The position numbers were made by a program, and so were the translations under genes. 64,000 nucleotides of DNA from Wurfbainia villosa (taxonomy: Eukaryota; Streptophyta; Magnoliopsida; Zingiberales; Zingiberaceae), in contig CM045996.1 in the NCBI GenBank assembly GCA_025175895.1, forward strand, positions 106,629,179 to 106,693,178. The letters are read 5' to 3'. Below the pieces are notes generated by a model. That model was not told where the DNA came from. It did no database searches and saw only the letters and a program-made list of their open reading frames with translations. Positions within the stretch are counted from its first letter, which is position 1. Each line of letters starts with the position of its first letter. Positions 10,776 through 22,469 of the stretch are shown here, piece by piece.

Positions 10776-11102
10776 CTAAGACTTAACAAAAATACATTTT
10801 GTATTGGCTCCTGGACCATTGAATCGAGTGGGTCTATTCACATAGTGAATTTGGTCCTTGGGAACCCAATACATGTTAGATCCTAAAGTTGAAATCAAAG
10901 TGGTCTTAGGGACCCATGCTTGGACATTTTTCTTATGTTGGTTTACTATAGACATATATGACTTATTGGTTGTATTTGAGTTAAACCCGAGTCCGCCTTG
11001 TTGTACCACGGCCCTTTGTGATCCAAGTAAGAGGTCAAGTCCCTTGGATCCCAAAGTGAACCTTTCCAACGTGTTCCTAAGGTCTTCGACTTGTGTTTTC
11101 AA
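10776..11102 (-). pseudogene. Gag C-terminal segment, element B
   Basis: This 108-aa block has repeated W-V-P-K motifs (QAWVPKTT and YWVPKDQ), seen at the gag-to-protease junction of SIRE-like elements. It is separated from the larger Gag ORF (11128-12021) by a frameshift near 11110-11130. It ends in IFVKS and a stop, directly before the noncoding block. Confidence 0.7.
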
Positions 11103-11127
11103 AAGCGAGTTCTCAACTTCAAGCTTT

Positions 11128-12021
11128 TCAACTTGAGTCCTCCTCTTGAATACGAGTAGTCGAAGAGGTTAGGGAGACCTCATGTTTGAGGAGGTTAACC
11201 TCCTCAATTAGGGTCTCGACCTTGGACTCGGACTTAGCTAGTTTCTTATTTAAAAATTTAATTGCAACATACAAAGTATTAAGTAACGACCGACTTACCC
11301 TTAATGATTCTTTTGAACCGGATACGGATCCGTGGCTTGTCTTGAATGGAAGCTCATCATCGGATTCGGACTCAGACTCTTCTTCGGTTTCGGAGTCGTG
11401 CTCGGTCGGCTTGGCCATTAGAGCTTGGATATCGTCTTCTTCCTCCGACAACTCCTCCCAAGTAGCGTTTAGCGCTTTCTTGGTCTTTGATGCGTTATTC
11501 TTTAGCTTTGGGCACTCGGACTTGATGTGACCGAACCAGTTGCACTCATAGCATCTAAAATTAGAAGTATTTGAATTAGGAATAGGCTTACCTTGACTGG
11601 TTGCTCGATCTCGTCTCTTGATCAACTTCCGACCTAGATTGACTAGTTCGATTCTATTCGAGTCTACTTCCGATTCGGACTCGTCTTCTTCCTTCGGGGG
11701 TGGCTTGCTTGCGGGCTTCTTCTTCTTGGAACCTGCAACTAACGCAATACTCTTCTCGGCCTGGACCACGTTAGTTTGCTCATGTAATTCAAGTTCCGAA
11801 AACAATTCGTCTAACCTAATTTTAGAAAGGTCCTTGGAGACTTTGTAGGCATCGACCATGGATGCCCACAAGGTGGTCCTAGGAAACGAGTTAAGAGAAT
11901 ACCTGATAAGGTCGCGATTCTCGACCTTTTGTCCGATGGCATGGAGTTGGTTGACGATGTCTTGGATACGAGCATGTAGTTGAGTTGCGGTCTCGTTTTC
12001 CTGCATTTTCAAGTTATACAA
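11128..12021 (-). CDS. Gag with CCHC zinc knuckle, element B
   Basis: This 297-aa ORF covers the retrotransposon Gag domain (UBN2/DUF4219-type by pattern), beginning within LKMQENETATQLHARIQDIV. It is followed by an acidic and lysine-rich linker and a single intact knuckle CYECNWFGHIKSEC (C-x2-C-x4-H-x4-C). A second acid-rich stretch (about residues 190-230) and a coiled-coil-like tail (about 245-285) follow. Gag binds genomic RNA and builds the particle. The first part of Gag is in another frame (12180-12386), so the ORF is a fragment of a broken gene although it is long. Confidence 0.82.
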   Translation of the reverse strand: MYNLKMQENETATQLHARIQDIVNQLHAIGQKVENRDLIRYSLNSFPRTTLWASMVDAYKVSKDLSKIRLDELFSELELHEQTNVVQAEKSIALVAGSKKKKPASKPPPKEEDESESEVDSNRIELVNLGRKLIKRRDRATSQGKPIPNSNTSNFRCYECNWFGHIKSECPKLKNNASKTKKALNATWEELSEEEDDIQALMAKPTEHDSETEEESESESDDELPFKTSHGSVSGSKESLRVSRSLLNTLYVAIKFLNKKLAKSESKVETLIEEVNLLKHEVSLTSSTTRIQEEDSS

Positions 12022-12386
12022 TTTATTTAAAAGTAAATCTCTTTTACATACCTTCGTGTCGCCTTCGTAGTTCCACTAGCTTGGTCCATAAGTCCTTTGC
12101 ACTAATGAAGGGGCCGACGCGGTTGAGCTCTTCCTTGACAACCCACATTGCAAGATTTGAGTTGCCTTGGCATCGGCTTCTACTTGTTTTTCATGGAATT
12201 TGACCATTGATCGTAACCCAAAGATTCACCATCTTCATTAATAGGAAGTGTGAAACCGGTTTGGATTACGATCCACATCTCGATTTGGGTTTTAAGAAAG
12301 CATTCCATCCGACCCTTCCAATAACGAAAGTCATTACCGTTGTAAAACGGGGGTCGGGCGGTGCTAAACCCTTCGAGATGGGCCAT
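12022..12386 (-). pseudogene. Gag N-terminus, element B
   Basis: 12180-12386 begins MAHLEGFSTARPPFYNGNDF and continues RYWKGRMECFLK, the typical copia Gag start. It lies about 360 bp from the primer site. A frameshift or stop at about 12180 separates it from the rest of Gag. Confidence 0.82.
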
Positions 12387-12748
12387 TTAAAAACAAGAAG
12401 AAGAACGACGAAAAGAATCTTGCAAAACACACACGGAAAGAATATTCCAAGACTTTCGTCTTGGATTAGTAGTGCGGGAAGTAAAAAAGATATATAAAAT
12501 GTAACTTGCAAAAAGAAATAAACAATCAAATGCGAATGTCGTTGAAGTTCCGGAGGACAACCTTACTCGGGATCTAACCCGAAGGACAACCTTATCCGGA
12601 TCCTAAAGCCTCTAATGCAATTCTATATGTAGGAGAAGATAAGCAAGTGAAATAATTATACGAAAACAGAAATAAATAAATAAAAATTCTGTAAAAAAAA
12701 AGAAAAACAAAGCTAGATTGGTGGTTTCACCGAATCTTAGCGCCCCCG

Positions 12749-12761
12749 GCTCTGATACCAA
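12749..12761 (-). other. Primer binding site of element B
   Basis: The minus strand reads TGGTATCAGAGCC, the tRNA-Met site, two bases from the end of the 5' LTR. Confidence 0.92.
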
Positions 12762-12763
12762 TT

Positions 12764-14163
12764 GTTGGATCGAAAGTGTCGCTAGAGGGGGGGGTGAATA
12801 GCGATACGGTGTCGTTAAAAAAAAACTTTTGCAATAAGTAAAAAGCAAGTAGAGAGTGCACAGCGGAAATATAAAGTAGACAAGATATTTTTACGTGGTT
12901 CACAATCTTTCGATTGCTAATCCACGGCCCTAGTGATCCTTGATCACGTACGGAGGGCAATTCACTAAAACCACTCCTCCTCGTTGGAGGTAGGAGCAAC
13001 GATTACAAAAAGAAATCAAGGCAAAGGGACACTCCCCCTTTCCTTGTTACGATTAAAGCACAAAGACAATTTAAAGAAGTAGAACTTAAATAAATATACC
13101 GACAACTCTTATAAGTAGAAGATGTAGCTTTCGTTGTCTGCACTTCGTCAGAGCAAATGTGAGTAGTAGTAGCGTTACGGCGTGTTGAGAGCTCTTGAAT
13201 TCTTGTTATTTGCTTGGCTTGAACATGTCTATTTATGGATATTGATCTATGAATTTAGACATAGGTAGTGTCCAAGGTGAGGTTCTTATCCCCCAAGACT
13301 TGTTCATCCACATCCTTTGCGCCAACTCAAGGATGAGGTGTTTCATCCAACCACCTTGTGCCACCTCCAACCTCCTTGTGCGCCAACTCAAGGATGAGGT
13401 GTTTCATCCAACCACCTTGTGCCACCTCCAACCTCCTTGTGCGCCAACTTGAGGATGAGGTGTTTCATCCAACCACCTTGTGCCACCTCCAACCTCCTTG
13501 GGCGCCAACTTGAGGATGAGGTGTTTCATCCAACCACCTTGTGCCACCTCCAACCTCCTTGGGCGCCAACTTGTTGGAGCCATTCAACTTGTGCCACATC
13601 ATGGGAGCCAACCATCTTGTGCCAACTCACCTTATCTTGGGCGTCCACCACAAGGAAGCTTGGTGATGGTTTGGATGTCCACCTTGATGCCACATCACCC
13701 TTTGTACCAAAACACGAGTCAAGTCCAAATTCACCCCCTTGAAATTCGAGCTCTTCTCGAGGCTGGAACTTGACTAGCAGTTGACTGTAGTCAAAGGGTT
13801 TTGGACTGCAGTACAAGTTAGCTTAAAATATAAAGTACGATGGTTCTAACCATTTGATCTCGACCTAGACCTTCCATTGGAGGTATTGGGTCGGATCTAC
13901 GCTTAACGACCTTGCTTCGCTTTCACACGAGCTTACCTTGTAGCCTCGCTTCCGGTCTTCACCCGAGTACCTCGGCTTCCTCCGAAGTCCCTCTGGCGTT
14001 GCCCGACCACCTCGGTTCCCACCGGGTGTCGCAGACCTTCCGCTCAACTTTAGCATTTCTGCACACTTAATTGAGCTCGTAAGATAACAAATATACCCTT
14101 AACTATTGAGCCTTTTGCCATAATCAAAATACCGGTTCGACTTTGGTGCCCACTGCACCAACA
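12764..14163 (-). repeat. Element B right (5') LTR
   Basis: It starts TGTTGGATCG and ends CACCAACA. Four 61-bp tandem repeats lie at about 13324-13567, matching the left LTR. Differences from the left LTR are short indels and point changes, so the element is not very recent. Confidence 0.93.
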
Positions 14164-15400
14164 CAAGGATGTGTCCCACCTCTCCGAAGTCCTTCATATG
14201 AAACTGTTTGGACAACCATACCCTTACATCCGATAACACCTTGATATTGTTGCTAATCAACAAAATGTCATCTACATTTAGTACAAGAAATACCACTACG
14301 TTTACATCACATCTCTTGTATACAAAAGACTCATCCGGACTTTGAATAAATCCATAAGACTGGATTACCTCATCAAAGCGAATCTTCCAAGACCTCGAAG
14401 CTTGCTTCAATCCATAAATGGACCGATTAAGCTTACATACAAGATACTCTTTGCCCTTCATAATGAATCCCTCTGGTTGTTTCATATAGATGTTTTCCTC
14501 AAGACTTCCATTAAGGAAAGTTGTCTTGACATCCATCTGCCACACCTCATAATCCATATGAGTTGCTATGCAAAAGAGAATCTGGATAGACTTAAGCATG
14601 GCTATCGGCGAAAAGGTCTCCTCATAATCGATACCCTCTTTCTGAGTATACCCCTTCGCAACAAGCCTCGCTTTGAAGGTCTCAACCTTCCCATCTATTC
14701 CTCTCTTTCTTTTGTAGATCCACTTGCATCCAATGGTTTTTACACCATCGGATGGTTCTACTAGCTCCCAGACCTGATTTGAATCCATAGATTCAATCTC
14801 AATATTCATTCCATTTTGTCAAGATGCTGCATCTTTATCTTGGATTGCCTCATCATATGTCTAGGGATCAGGTTCATGTTCTCTAGGGACCAAATATGAA
14901 GATTTTCAGAAGAACATGAATCTATTAGGTTGTCTAACAACCCACCCACTACGATGAGGTATCTCCTGTGTATCCTCTGTGACACGCGGTGCAGTGACTT
15001 ATGGTATATCCTCTTGTACCGGTGGTACTGAAGAAGTGACTTCCCCTTTTAATTCCTCCAGAACAATTTTACTCTTGGGCTTGTGGCTCATCACATAGTC
15101 TTCCTCTAGAAATCTGACGTTCGTGCTAACGATCACCCTCTGATCTCTAGGACTATAAAACAAACCACCTTTCGTTCCTCTAGGATAGCCAACGAACATG
15201 CGTACTTCTGTACGAGGTTCCAACTTACCAGCATCTGCCTTCAGTACATGTGCTGGACTCTCCCATATCCAAATATGTCTTAGACTAGGCTTTTGCTCAG
15301 TCCACAACTCTGTGGGAGTAGAAGGCACTGATTTAGATGGAACCAAGTTCAGAATGTACACCGCCGTATCTAGAGCATATCCTCAGAACGAATCTGGCAA
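14164..15400 (-). pseudogene. RT and integrase C-terminal part, C internal 1
   Basis: 14164-14809 encodes the RT N-terminal palm: GCKWIYKRKRG, KARLVAKGYTQ, GIDYEETF, QMDVKTTFLNG, SIYGLKQAS. Its catalytic box reads LNVDDILLIS, with Asn replacing the usual Tyr of YVDD. 14999-15361 is the integrase C-terminal and linker region (SKSVPSTPTELW, MFVGYPRGTKGGLFY). A stop near 14820 (CAA to TAA type) and others near 14860 and 15000 separate them. The sequence continues from 4970 across the B insertion. Confidence 0.85.
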
Positions 15401-15930
15401 CTCAGAATAACTCATCATCGATCTAACCATCTCCATAAGAGTCCTATTCCTTCGCTCTGCTACATTGTTCTGCTAGGGTGTGCCAGGTGCAGTCAATTGG
15501 GATTAAATCTCAGCCTCTAATAAGTAGTTCCTAAACTCTCCCAAGAGGTACTCACCACCAAGATTAGATCGTAGTATCTTGATACTTTAATCTTGACGTT
15601 TCTCCACATGAGCCTTGAATTCTTTGAATTTGTCAAAGCATTCAGACTTGCGGCACATCAGGTAAATGTATCCATATCTTAAGTAATCGTCTATAAAAGA
15701 GACGAAATACTCAAAATCACCTCTAACCTGGATAGACATAGGACCATAAAAATCAGAATGAACCAATTCTAACACATCTTTGGCTCTATACCCCTTGACC
15801 TTAAAAGGCCTCTTGGTCATTTTACCTTCCAAGCTAGATTCGCAGGTTGGGAAATCTTCCACCACTAATGAACCCAAAGGTCCATCAGCTATCAACCTTT
15901 GAATTCAGCTTAGGTTAATATGACTAAGCC
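15401..15930 (-). pseudogene. Integrase core, C internal 1
   Basis: 15587-15895 carries the second half of the HHCC finger, where the last Cys is replaced (CESS instead of CESC). The core follows, with the first catalytic Asp in HSDFYGPM. A TAA at 15587-15589 cuts the core just before ILRSNLGGEY. A TAG at 15473-15475 replaces the Trp of the PGTPWQN motif ahead of AERRNRT. Both stops also occur in internal 2. Confidence 0.87.
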
Positions 15931-17216
15931 TAAGATGCAAAAGATATGTTTGGTTCTCTTCGAAGGTTCTTTTCTCTTATTGGAATTAGAAGATGAGTTA
16001 TTAACTTCAATTTGCATCGTGGGAGGTTTTAGTTCAAGTGTGTATAAATTTCCTATCAATGGTCCCGAACAGATAAAGTCTCTATTCCTTCTTATAACAA
16101 CTCTGTCATTACAATAAATAGAATATCAATCCATAAACAATTTAGAAATCGAAATTAAATTCTTTCTAAATAAGAGTACATAAAGGCAATTCTTCAGAAC
16201 CAAAAGTTTATTTTTCTCAAAAGATAAATGAACATCTCCCACTGCAACAGTCGCCACCTTCGTGGCATCGCCCAAGTACACGGTAATCTCCCCCTCGGCC
16301 AGTCGTCTGGTTTCCTGGAACCCCTGCAAAGTATTGCAGACATGATCAGTGGCTCTCGTATCTACACACCATGTGCCGGTAGATAACACCGCTAAACATG
16401 TTTCAACGACTAGACCAAAAGATATACCTTTGTTCTTGCGGTTGGGGCAGTCCTTCTTCCAGTGTTCAGTCTGCTTACAAGTGAAGCACTTGCCTTTCGG
16501 CTTTTTCACTCCTCCCTGAGTACCTCCAACCGCCTTCGCCCCTATTTGTTTCTTCTTCTTCTTGCCTTTAAGCTTAGAAGTAGAAACCTTTTGGGTCACC
16601 ATGGCATGTTCCTGAGCACTATGACGAAATAGCTCCTCTGTCGCCTGGAGTTCTGTCAGAAGTTCCGCCAATGAATACAACCTCTTGTTCATGTTGTAGC
16701 TCAAGCAAAACTGCTCAAAACTCCTAGGTAGAGACTGGAGTATGATATCGACCTGGGTTTTCCCATCGATCTCAGTTCCTAGGACCTCCAGCACATTCAA
16801 ATGAGCCATCATCTTGAGAACATGATCTCTCATGGGTGTTCCCACGATCATAGTGGTCGTCATCAAGTTTCTCATGGCTTCTTGCCTTGCAGCCTGATTC
16901 TAGTGTCCAAAAAGCTCTTTGAGATTGAGCATCATGTCATAAGCTGTGAGCATGGCTTGATGCTGATGTTGCAGTACATTTGACATAGATGCCAAAATGT
17001 AACACCGCGCCATCTCATCGGCCTTTACCCACTTCTTTAACTCTCTCTCTCCTTATCCCTAGAATCTTCTACAGGCTTAGGAGGGCACTCTTTGAGGAGT
17101 ACATATTTATATTCCTCAGCAGTCAAGACAATGTCTAGATTCCTCTTCCAATTAACATAGTTGGGTCCAGTAAGTTTATTCTCTTTCAGTATCACAGCAA
17201 GTGGGTTGAAAGTCAT
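15931..17216 (-). pseudogene. gag-protease, C internal 1
   Basis: The start is the ATG at 17214-17216 (MTFNPLAVILKENKL). 17037-17216 is N-terminal Gag. A deletion near 17030 shifts frame. The TAG at 16900-16902 is shared by all three units. 16126-16875 then gives 249 aa of Gag C-terminus with a lysine-rich tract, an intact knuckle CFTCKQTEHWKKDC, and the protease, whose active site reads CVDTRATDHVC with Arg in place of Gly (D-T-R instead of D-T-G). The gag-pol link to integrase passes at about 15931-16120. Confidence 0.86.
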
Positions 17217-17390
17217 TTTGAAAGAAAACCTAAGAATCACATAAATCAAAACATTAGATTTCAAAAAATTATTGATTCCTCAAACAATAAAATTTTAAAA
17301 TCAACCAACACCGCAAAACACCGATAATATCGTATGCCACGATAGTGTGGATGTATACGATTTCTACATTTGTAAGAGGAGATTTTACGC

Positions 17391-17439
17391 ATTAATTTTA
17401 ATATCTTGTCAACCTAACTTTTTGACAAGTAAAATTAAT
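17391..17439 (-). other. Leader hairpin of family C, internal 1
   Basis: Arms ATTAATTTTA / TAAAATTAAT and CTTGTCAA / TTGACAAG pair fully, with a 4-nt bulge. This is the same structure as 1285-1333. Confidence 0.7.
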
Positions 17440-18257
17440 AGTTGGTTCCTCTTTGCCCCTACAAATAAAAGCAGTGACTCCGATGGGGAGGATACTTATA
17501 TTTGTATCTAAGTGTTCACCATTACTCGGTACCAAGTCAATTATCTCGGGTTATGTGCCTTCCGATGGGGAAGTGCACACGCTCCTTAATAATTTCTTAT
17601 AACCATATTTGATCTTGTGATCCGCAAACAAACTCATCCTATGGGGAGGAAGGCACTCAGAGCTGACGTGCAAGTTTGTTTGCATCACTTATCAAATCAT
17701 AATGGAGGCCGTGAGAATTTATAAAAATTTCCCTCTCCCACTTAGTAATTTGCAATTGAGGAATTTTCCTAGCCTACGACATCCATATAAAACAAAAAGA
17801 AATAAATATGAAAAATAAATTATTTTCCAACTATTATGGCTTTTGTCTTCAATATGTCTCCCTTCGCATCGCCTTCTCGTCCGCTCCTCCTATGCCATGT
17901 ACGAGCCATTTGGAGATCCGAGCCGAGACTAAAATCTATTTTAATTTACATCCATCGATCCTATACTCCACGAGGGAGTGTACATGAAATCTAGATTGAA
18001 AGTAAACTAAAATAAAAAGAGTGGCTAAACAATGCCATATCTAATTTACAAAAAATTAAATACTAGCCACATCAACATCGAGGATTCAACAAAATATACA
18101 CATACAATCACATACACACATATGGCCATAATAGTCAGATCTTATGCCTGCAACCAAAGAGTTAACCTACGCATATCCTACTATTATCCGAAACATATAA
18201 TATATGAAAAGTGTATAAAAATTAATCGAATCCTAAACACACAAAACTGGAAACCTT
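17440..18257 (-). other. Untranslated leader of C internal 1
   Basis: No ORF is supported. Three copies of a CCGATGGGGAGG-like box (near 17478, 17559 and, as CCTATGGGGAGG, 17638) lie in the leader. A perfect 9-bp inverted repeat CAAACAAAC (17625-17633) / GTTTGTTTG (17674-17682) flanks the third. The primer site follows at 18258-18270. The leader of over 1 kb is long, as in Angela-type elements. Confidence 0.65.
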
Positions 18258-18270
18258 GGCTCTGATACCA
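18258..18270 (-). other. Primer binding site of C internal 1
   Basis: The minus strand reads TGGTATCAGAGCC, two bases from LTR2. It is the perfect tRNA-Met form. Confidence 0.92.
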
Positions 18271-18272
18271 AT

Positions 18273-20184
18273 TGCTGGTTTGGTTTCATTGATCCGTGAG
18301 GGGAAACTTCGCTTCCCACTTCACCTCGGTTGTTTGTTCATGGCGATCCCATCGTTGGCCCTGGATAAAAAAAATTTAATCCTAGACAAAAGGGATTGTT
18401 CAAACAACCAAGTCATCGTCGTGCTATTCGTTTAGAGAGGTCACTTGAACAAACTTGTTTTTCAAGCGACCAACCTCTATTCTACGAGTAGCCGCGGAAT
18501 AGACGATTTTTGGATCGCCGGCTTTCGTGCTTATGTTTGTGATCCAAGTATTATTTAGCCACAAACAGATTATATCATGCACATAATTGAAAAACAAAAA
18601 CAAACATGTTACAAAAGACAATAGAGAATCGATATACCTCTCGATCTTCTAATGTATGACCTTCCACCTTTCGGACGTCGTGTGGGCGACGATCTACCAA
18701 AAGTTGAAGCTCCTATATCGCCAATCTTCATTCCTTGCTCGTTCCAAGCAAGAGGAAGAATAGAAACAAGGCTCTTTTCCTTCTTTCAACCAACCAACAA
18801 CCTCCAAGGATGGAGCTTGCCGCCGGCCAAGAAGGAAGTGGAGATTAATGGTTGCCGACCAAAAGCTTCAAGGGAGGACCCTAAGCCTTTGTTCCACCAG
18901 CCAAGGAGAAGGAGAAGAAGGGATTTGGCCCCCGGCCAAAGTGTGGGAGGAGCTGTTTGGGTGCCGCCAAGATTGAAGAAGGAGGAGATAAGGAAATAGA
19001 TTCCTTATTTGGTGTCGCCAACCCTATTCTTCTTGCCGCCCAAGCCTCAAAACCCTAAGCCTCCAAACCCTAATCCTATCTCAATTAGGATTCATTAGTT
19101 GCTGCCCACACCTTGCCCTCCTTTTATAGAGTTAGGGATAAGCCATGTTATAATCTCCACCATTGGTTCTTGAAATTTAATCTCAACCGTCGGATCTAGA
19201 GATTTAATCTCAACCGTCGGATCTAGAGATTTAATCTCTACCTTTGGATCTAGAGTTTTGTTTCTATCCATTGGATCTAAGCTTCATGAGGTGTTAATAG
19301 GCTACAATAGGGACCATGAGGAGGAGTTGGATCTTGGCCACCCATGGATTAAGCTCACATAAAGTCCGATGCATTAATGATAATCCAATCCACTAAAGAA
19401 ATATCATTGATCTACCTCACCAACCTTCATAAAATAATATAGGCTCCATATATTATTTATACATTTTCTCCCCGTGTTTAATATCTCGAATGTCCGTTGA
19501 TTAATTAATTTACTGACCATTAATTAATCAACATCTAACTCCATGAGTAGTACCACTCAACCTTTTCATCATGCTGGACCAAGTCCACCTGCAGGGTTTA
19601 CATGATGAACCTTATGAGCTCCTCATGGGGACATCATCATCCAAATATATAGGACATGGTTTCCTCCTATAATCAACGGCACACCATATAAGTAATATCA
19701 TCTCCCAACTTACTGAGCCTATTGATTTAATCTATAAATCTCGCCCATTGATAAATCAAAGAGATCAATACTAAGTATATGTGCCCGTTATTATATGGGG
19801 ATTAAGAGCATGTACAAAATAATATATGAGGTCCGATTCGATTATGTAGTCAGCAATAAATCGAATCACTTCTAAGTTGGTCCTGCTCAATACACACACA
19901 GTGCACTAGTGTGATTCTATGGTCAAGACAAACCTAAACCAAATCACACTACAACCATTTCGATGGTTTGTCCAAAGTCATCTCGGTTGTGAGCCTTTAC
20001 TTATACTTTACAAGGAGCTGATAACATGATCTCCTGTGTGACACCACACACCATGTTATCTACAATGTAATGTATTAGACAATATGCATAGTCATAAAAA
20101 ATATGCAAACAATGATCATGTGATTCTTATTTCAAAATAAAGATGTTCATACAAAAGATAGACTTTTCAGTATACATCCCAATA
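18273..20184 (-). repeat. Family C LTR2 (1912 bp)
   Basis: It starts TGCTGG and ends CCAATA, so the terminal CA has decayed to TA. It is shared by internal 1 (primer site on its left) and internal 2 (polypurine tract 20185-20196 on its right). TATA-like motif on the minus strand at 19121-19129. AAACCCTAA boxes at 19050-19058 and 19065-19073. Confidence 0.92.
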
Positions 20185-20196
20185 CTCTCCCACTTA
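20185..20196 (-). other. Polypurine tract of C internal 2
   Basis: The minus strand reads TAAGTGGGAGAG next to LTR2, the same tract as at 4077-4088 with one change. Confidence 0.85.
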
Positions 20197-20229
20197 TACT
20201 AAAAGACTATGCTGTCCTCAAACTGCCAT

Positions 20230-20823
20230 ACATCTGATCCCCATTCCCTCCGCATGCCTATCAAAAGCTCTCGCCAGAAGGGCCTTAGTGAAAGTATCTG
20301 CCAGGTTATCCTCTGATGTAATCTTGGCCACAACAACTTCTCCTCTCTTTACGATTTCTCGTATCAGGTGTTACTTGCGCTCTATGTGTTTACTAGCCTT
20401 ATGGGCTCATGGTTCCTTCGAGTTTGCAACTGCACCACTATTATCACAATAAATTGTGATAGTTCTGGGCAAACCAGGAATCACATCCAAGTCCATCAGG
20501 AAGTTCCTGAGCCACACAACTTCTTTGGCTGCCTCAGAGGCTGCCACATACTCAGCTTCGATGGTGGAGTCCGCCATGCATTTCTGCTTGACACTCCTCC
20601 ATACAATGGCTCCACCTCCCAAAGTAAACACAAAACCTGAGGTAGACTTATTGTTATCCCTATCAGATTGGAAGTCGGAATCCATGTAACCCACAGGGTG
20701 TAATTGGTTTGCCCAGTAAACTAGCATATAATCCCTACTCCTTCTCAGGTACTTCAATATATGCTTTACCGCAGTCCAATGTCCCTGTCCTGGATTACTC
20801 TGATATGACCATGCCCACGACAT
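20230..20823 (-). pseudogene. RNase H, C internal 2
   Basis: 20407-20823 is a 138-aa block with catalytic residues in GYMDSDF, IEAEYVA and YCDNSGA. A TGA at about 20407 (Arg in the family, before AHKASK) truncates it. The rest of the tail follows in frame to about 20230. It overlaps the RT ORF end at 20795 by frame shift. Confidence 0.86.
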
Positions 20824-22351
20824 AGCAGATATCTGGTCTCGTACATAGCATCACATACATGAGGCTTCCTACCGCCGAAGCATAAGGAACTGCCTTCATC
20901 TCCTCTATCTCCTCATATGTTCTAGGACACATCTCCTTAGATAAAGGAACTCCATGCCTGAAGGGTAGAAACCCCTTCTTGGAGTTCTGCATGCTAAAAC
21001 GATCCATAATCGTGTCTATGTATGAAGCTTGGGATAAGCACAACATCCTTTTCCTACGATCCCTTATAACCTTGATCCCAAGGATGTGTCCCACGTCTCC
21101 CAAGTCCTTCATATCAAACTGTTTGGACAACCATACCCTTACGTCCGATAACACCTTGATATTGTTGCCAATCAATAAAATGTCATCTATGTATAGTACA
21201 TGAAATACCACTACGTTTCCGTCATATCTCTTGTATATAAAAGACTCATCCGGACTTTGAATAAATCTATAAGACTGGATTACCTCATCAAAGCGGATCT
21301 TCCAAGACCTCAAAGCTTGCTTCAATCCATAAATGGACCGATTAAGCTTACATACAAGATGCTCTTTGCCCTTCGCAATGAATCCCTCTGGTTGCTTCAT
21401 ACAGATGTTTTCCTCAACACTTCCAATAAGGAAAGTTGTCTTGACATCCATCTGCCACACCTTATAATCCATATGAGCTTCTATGCATAAAAGAATCTGG
21501 ATAGACTTAAGCATGGCTACCGACAAAAAGGTCTTCTCATAATCGATACCCTCTTTCTGAGTATACCCCTTCGCAATAAGCCTCGCTTTGAAGGTCTCAA
21601 ACTTTCCATCTATTCCTCTCTTTCTTTTGTATATCCACTTGCATCCAATGGTTTTTACACCATCGGATGGTTCTACTAGCTCCCATACCAGATTTGAATC
21701 CATAGATTCAATCTCAATATTCATCCCATTTTGCCAAGATGTTGCATCATTATCTTGGATTGCCTCATCATATGTCCAGGGATCTGGTTCATGTTCGCCA
21801 GGGACCAAATCTGAAGATTTTCTGAAGAACATGAATCTATCAGGCTGTCTAACAACCCTCCCACTACGATGAGGTATCTCCTGTGTATCCTCTATGACAC
21901 GCGGTGCAGTGACTTGTGGTATATCCTCTTGTACCGGTGGTACTAAAGAAGTGACTTCCCCTTTTAATTCCTCCAGAACAATTTTACTCTTGGGCTTGTG
22001 GCTCATCATTTGGTCTTCCTCTAGAAATCTGGTGTTCGTGCTAACGATCACCCTCTGATCTCTAGGACTATAAAACAAACCACCCTTCGTACCTCTAGGA
22101 TAGCCAACGAACATGTTTACTTCTGTACGAGGTTCCAACTTACCAGCATTTGCCTTCAGCACATGTGCTGGACTCTTCCATATCCGAATATGTCTTAAAC
22201 TAGGTTTTCTCCCAGTCCACAACTCTGTGGGAGTAGAAGGCACTGATTTAGATGGAACCAAGTTTAGAATGTACACCGTTGTATCTAGAGCATATCCCCA
22301 GAACGAATCTGGCAACTCAGAATAACTCATCATCGATCTAACCATCTCCAT
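20795..22351 (-). CDS. Integrase C-terminus, linker and reverse transcriptase, C internal 2
   Basis: This 518-aa ORF is the longest open stretch of family C. It starts at MEMVRSMMSYSELPDSFWG just after the integrase catalytic Glu and runs through the VPSTPTELW and VGYPRGTKGG segments, a linker, and the full RT. The RT shows GCKWIYKRKRG, KARLIAKGYTQ, the catalytic Asp in QMDVKTTFL, SIYGLKQAL and the active box LYIDDILLIG (I for V in YVDD). Upstream, a TAG (22388-22390) cuts it from the integrase core. Changes such as FLSVAMLKS for FSPVAMLKS suggest relaxed selection. Confidence 0.88.
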   Translation of the reverse strand: MEMVRSMMSYSELPDSFWGYALDTTVYILNLVPSKSVPSTPTELWTGRKPSLRHIRIWKSPAHVLKANAGKLEPRTEVNMFVGYPRGTKGGLFYSPRDQRVIVSTNTRFLEEDQMMSHKPKSKIVLEELKGEVTSLVPPVQEDIPQVTAPRVIEDTQEIPHRSGRVVRQPDRFMFFRKSSDLVPGEHEPDPWTYDEAIQDNDATSWQNGMNIEIESMDSNLVWELVEPSDGVKTIGCKWIYKRKRGIDGKFETFKARLIAKGYTQKEGIDYEKTFLSVAMLKSIQILLCIEAHMDYKVWQMDVKTTFLIGSVEENICMKQPEGFIAKGKEHLVCKLNRSIYGLKQALRSWKIRFDEVIQSYRFIQSPDESFIYKRYDGNVVVFHVLYIDDILLIGNNIKVLSDVRVWLSKQFDMKDLGDVGHILGIKVIRDRRKRMLCLSQASYIDTIMDRFSMQNSKKGFLPFRHGVPLSKEMCPRTYEEIEEMKAVPYASAVGSLMYVMLCTRPDICYVVGMVISE

Positions 22352-22469
22352 AAGAGTCCTATTCCTTCGCTCTGCTACACTGTTCTGCTAGGGTGTGCCA
22401 GGTGCAGTCAATTGGGATTGAATCCCAGCCTCTAATAAGTAGTTCCTAAACTCTCCAAGAGGTACTCAC
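22352..22469 (-). pseudogene. Integrase core segment left of insertion D
   Basis: This short stretch includes the AERRNRTLMEM motif preceded by TAG at 22388-22390. It ends at CTCAC (22465-22469), the target duplication of D, and resumes at 41904. Confidence 0.85.

Larger units (their letters stand above)
4976..14163 (-). mobile_element. Element B: SIRE-like Ty1/copia retrotransposon, degenerate
   Basis: This 9.2-kb element on the minus strand has LTRs at 4976-6372 and 12764-14163, a tRNA-Met primer site (12749-12761) and a polypurine tract (6373-6385). It is flanked by the perfect 5-bp duplication CAAGG (4971-4975 and 14164-14168). It interrupts the RT of C internal 1, whose reading resumes on the other side. 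Domain order is gag, zinc knuckle, protease, integrase, RT, RNase H, which is copia order. The RNase H signature (CVALSTTEAEYVA) and LTRs over 1.3 kb suggest the SIRE/Maximus lineage. All ORFs are broken by frameshifts, so it is not autonomous today. Confidence 0.93.

Noticed and set aside
16900..16902. Gag TAG as programmed readthrough or recoding
   Set aside because: It lies well inside Gag rather than at the gag-pol border, the following context (AAT CAG) is not a known readthrough signal, and other stops in the units remove invariant residues.
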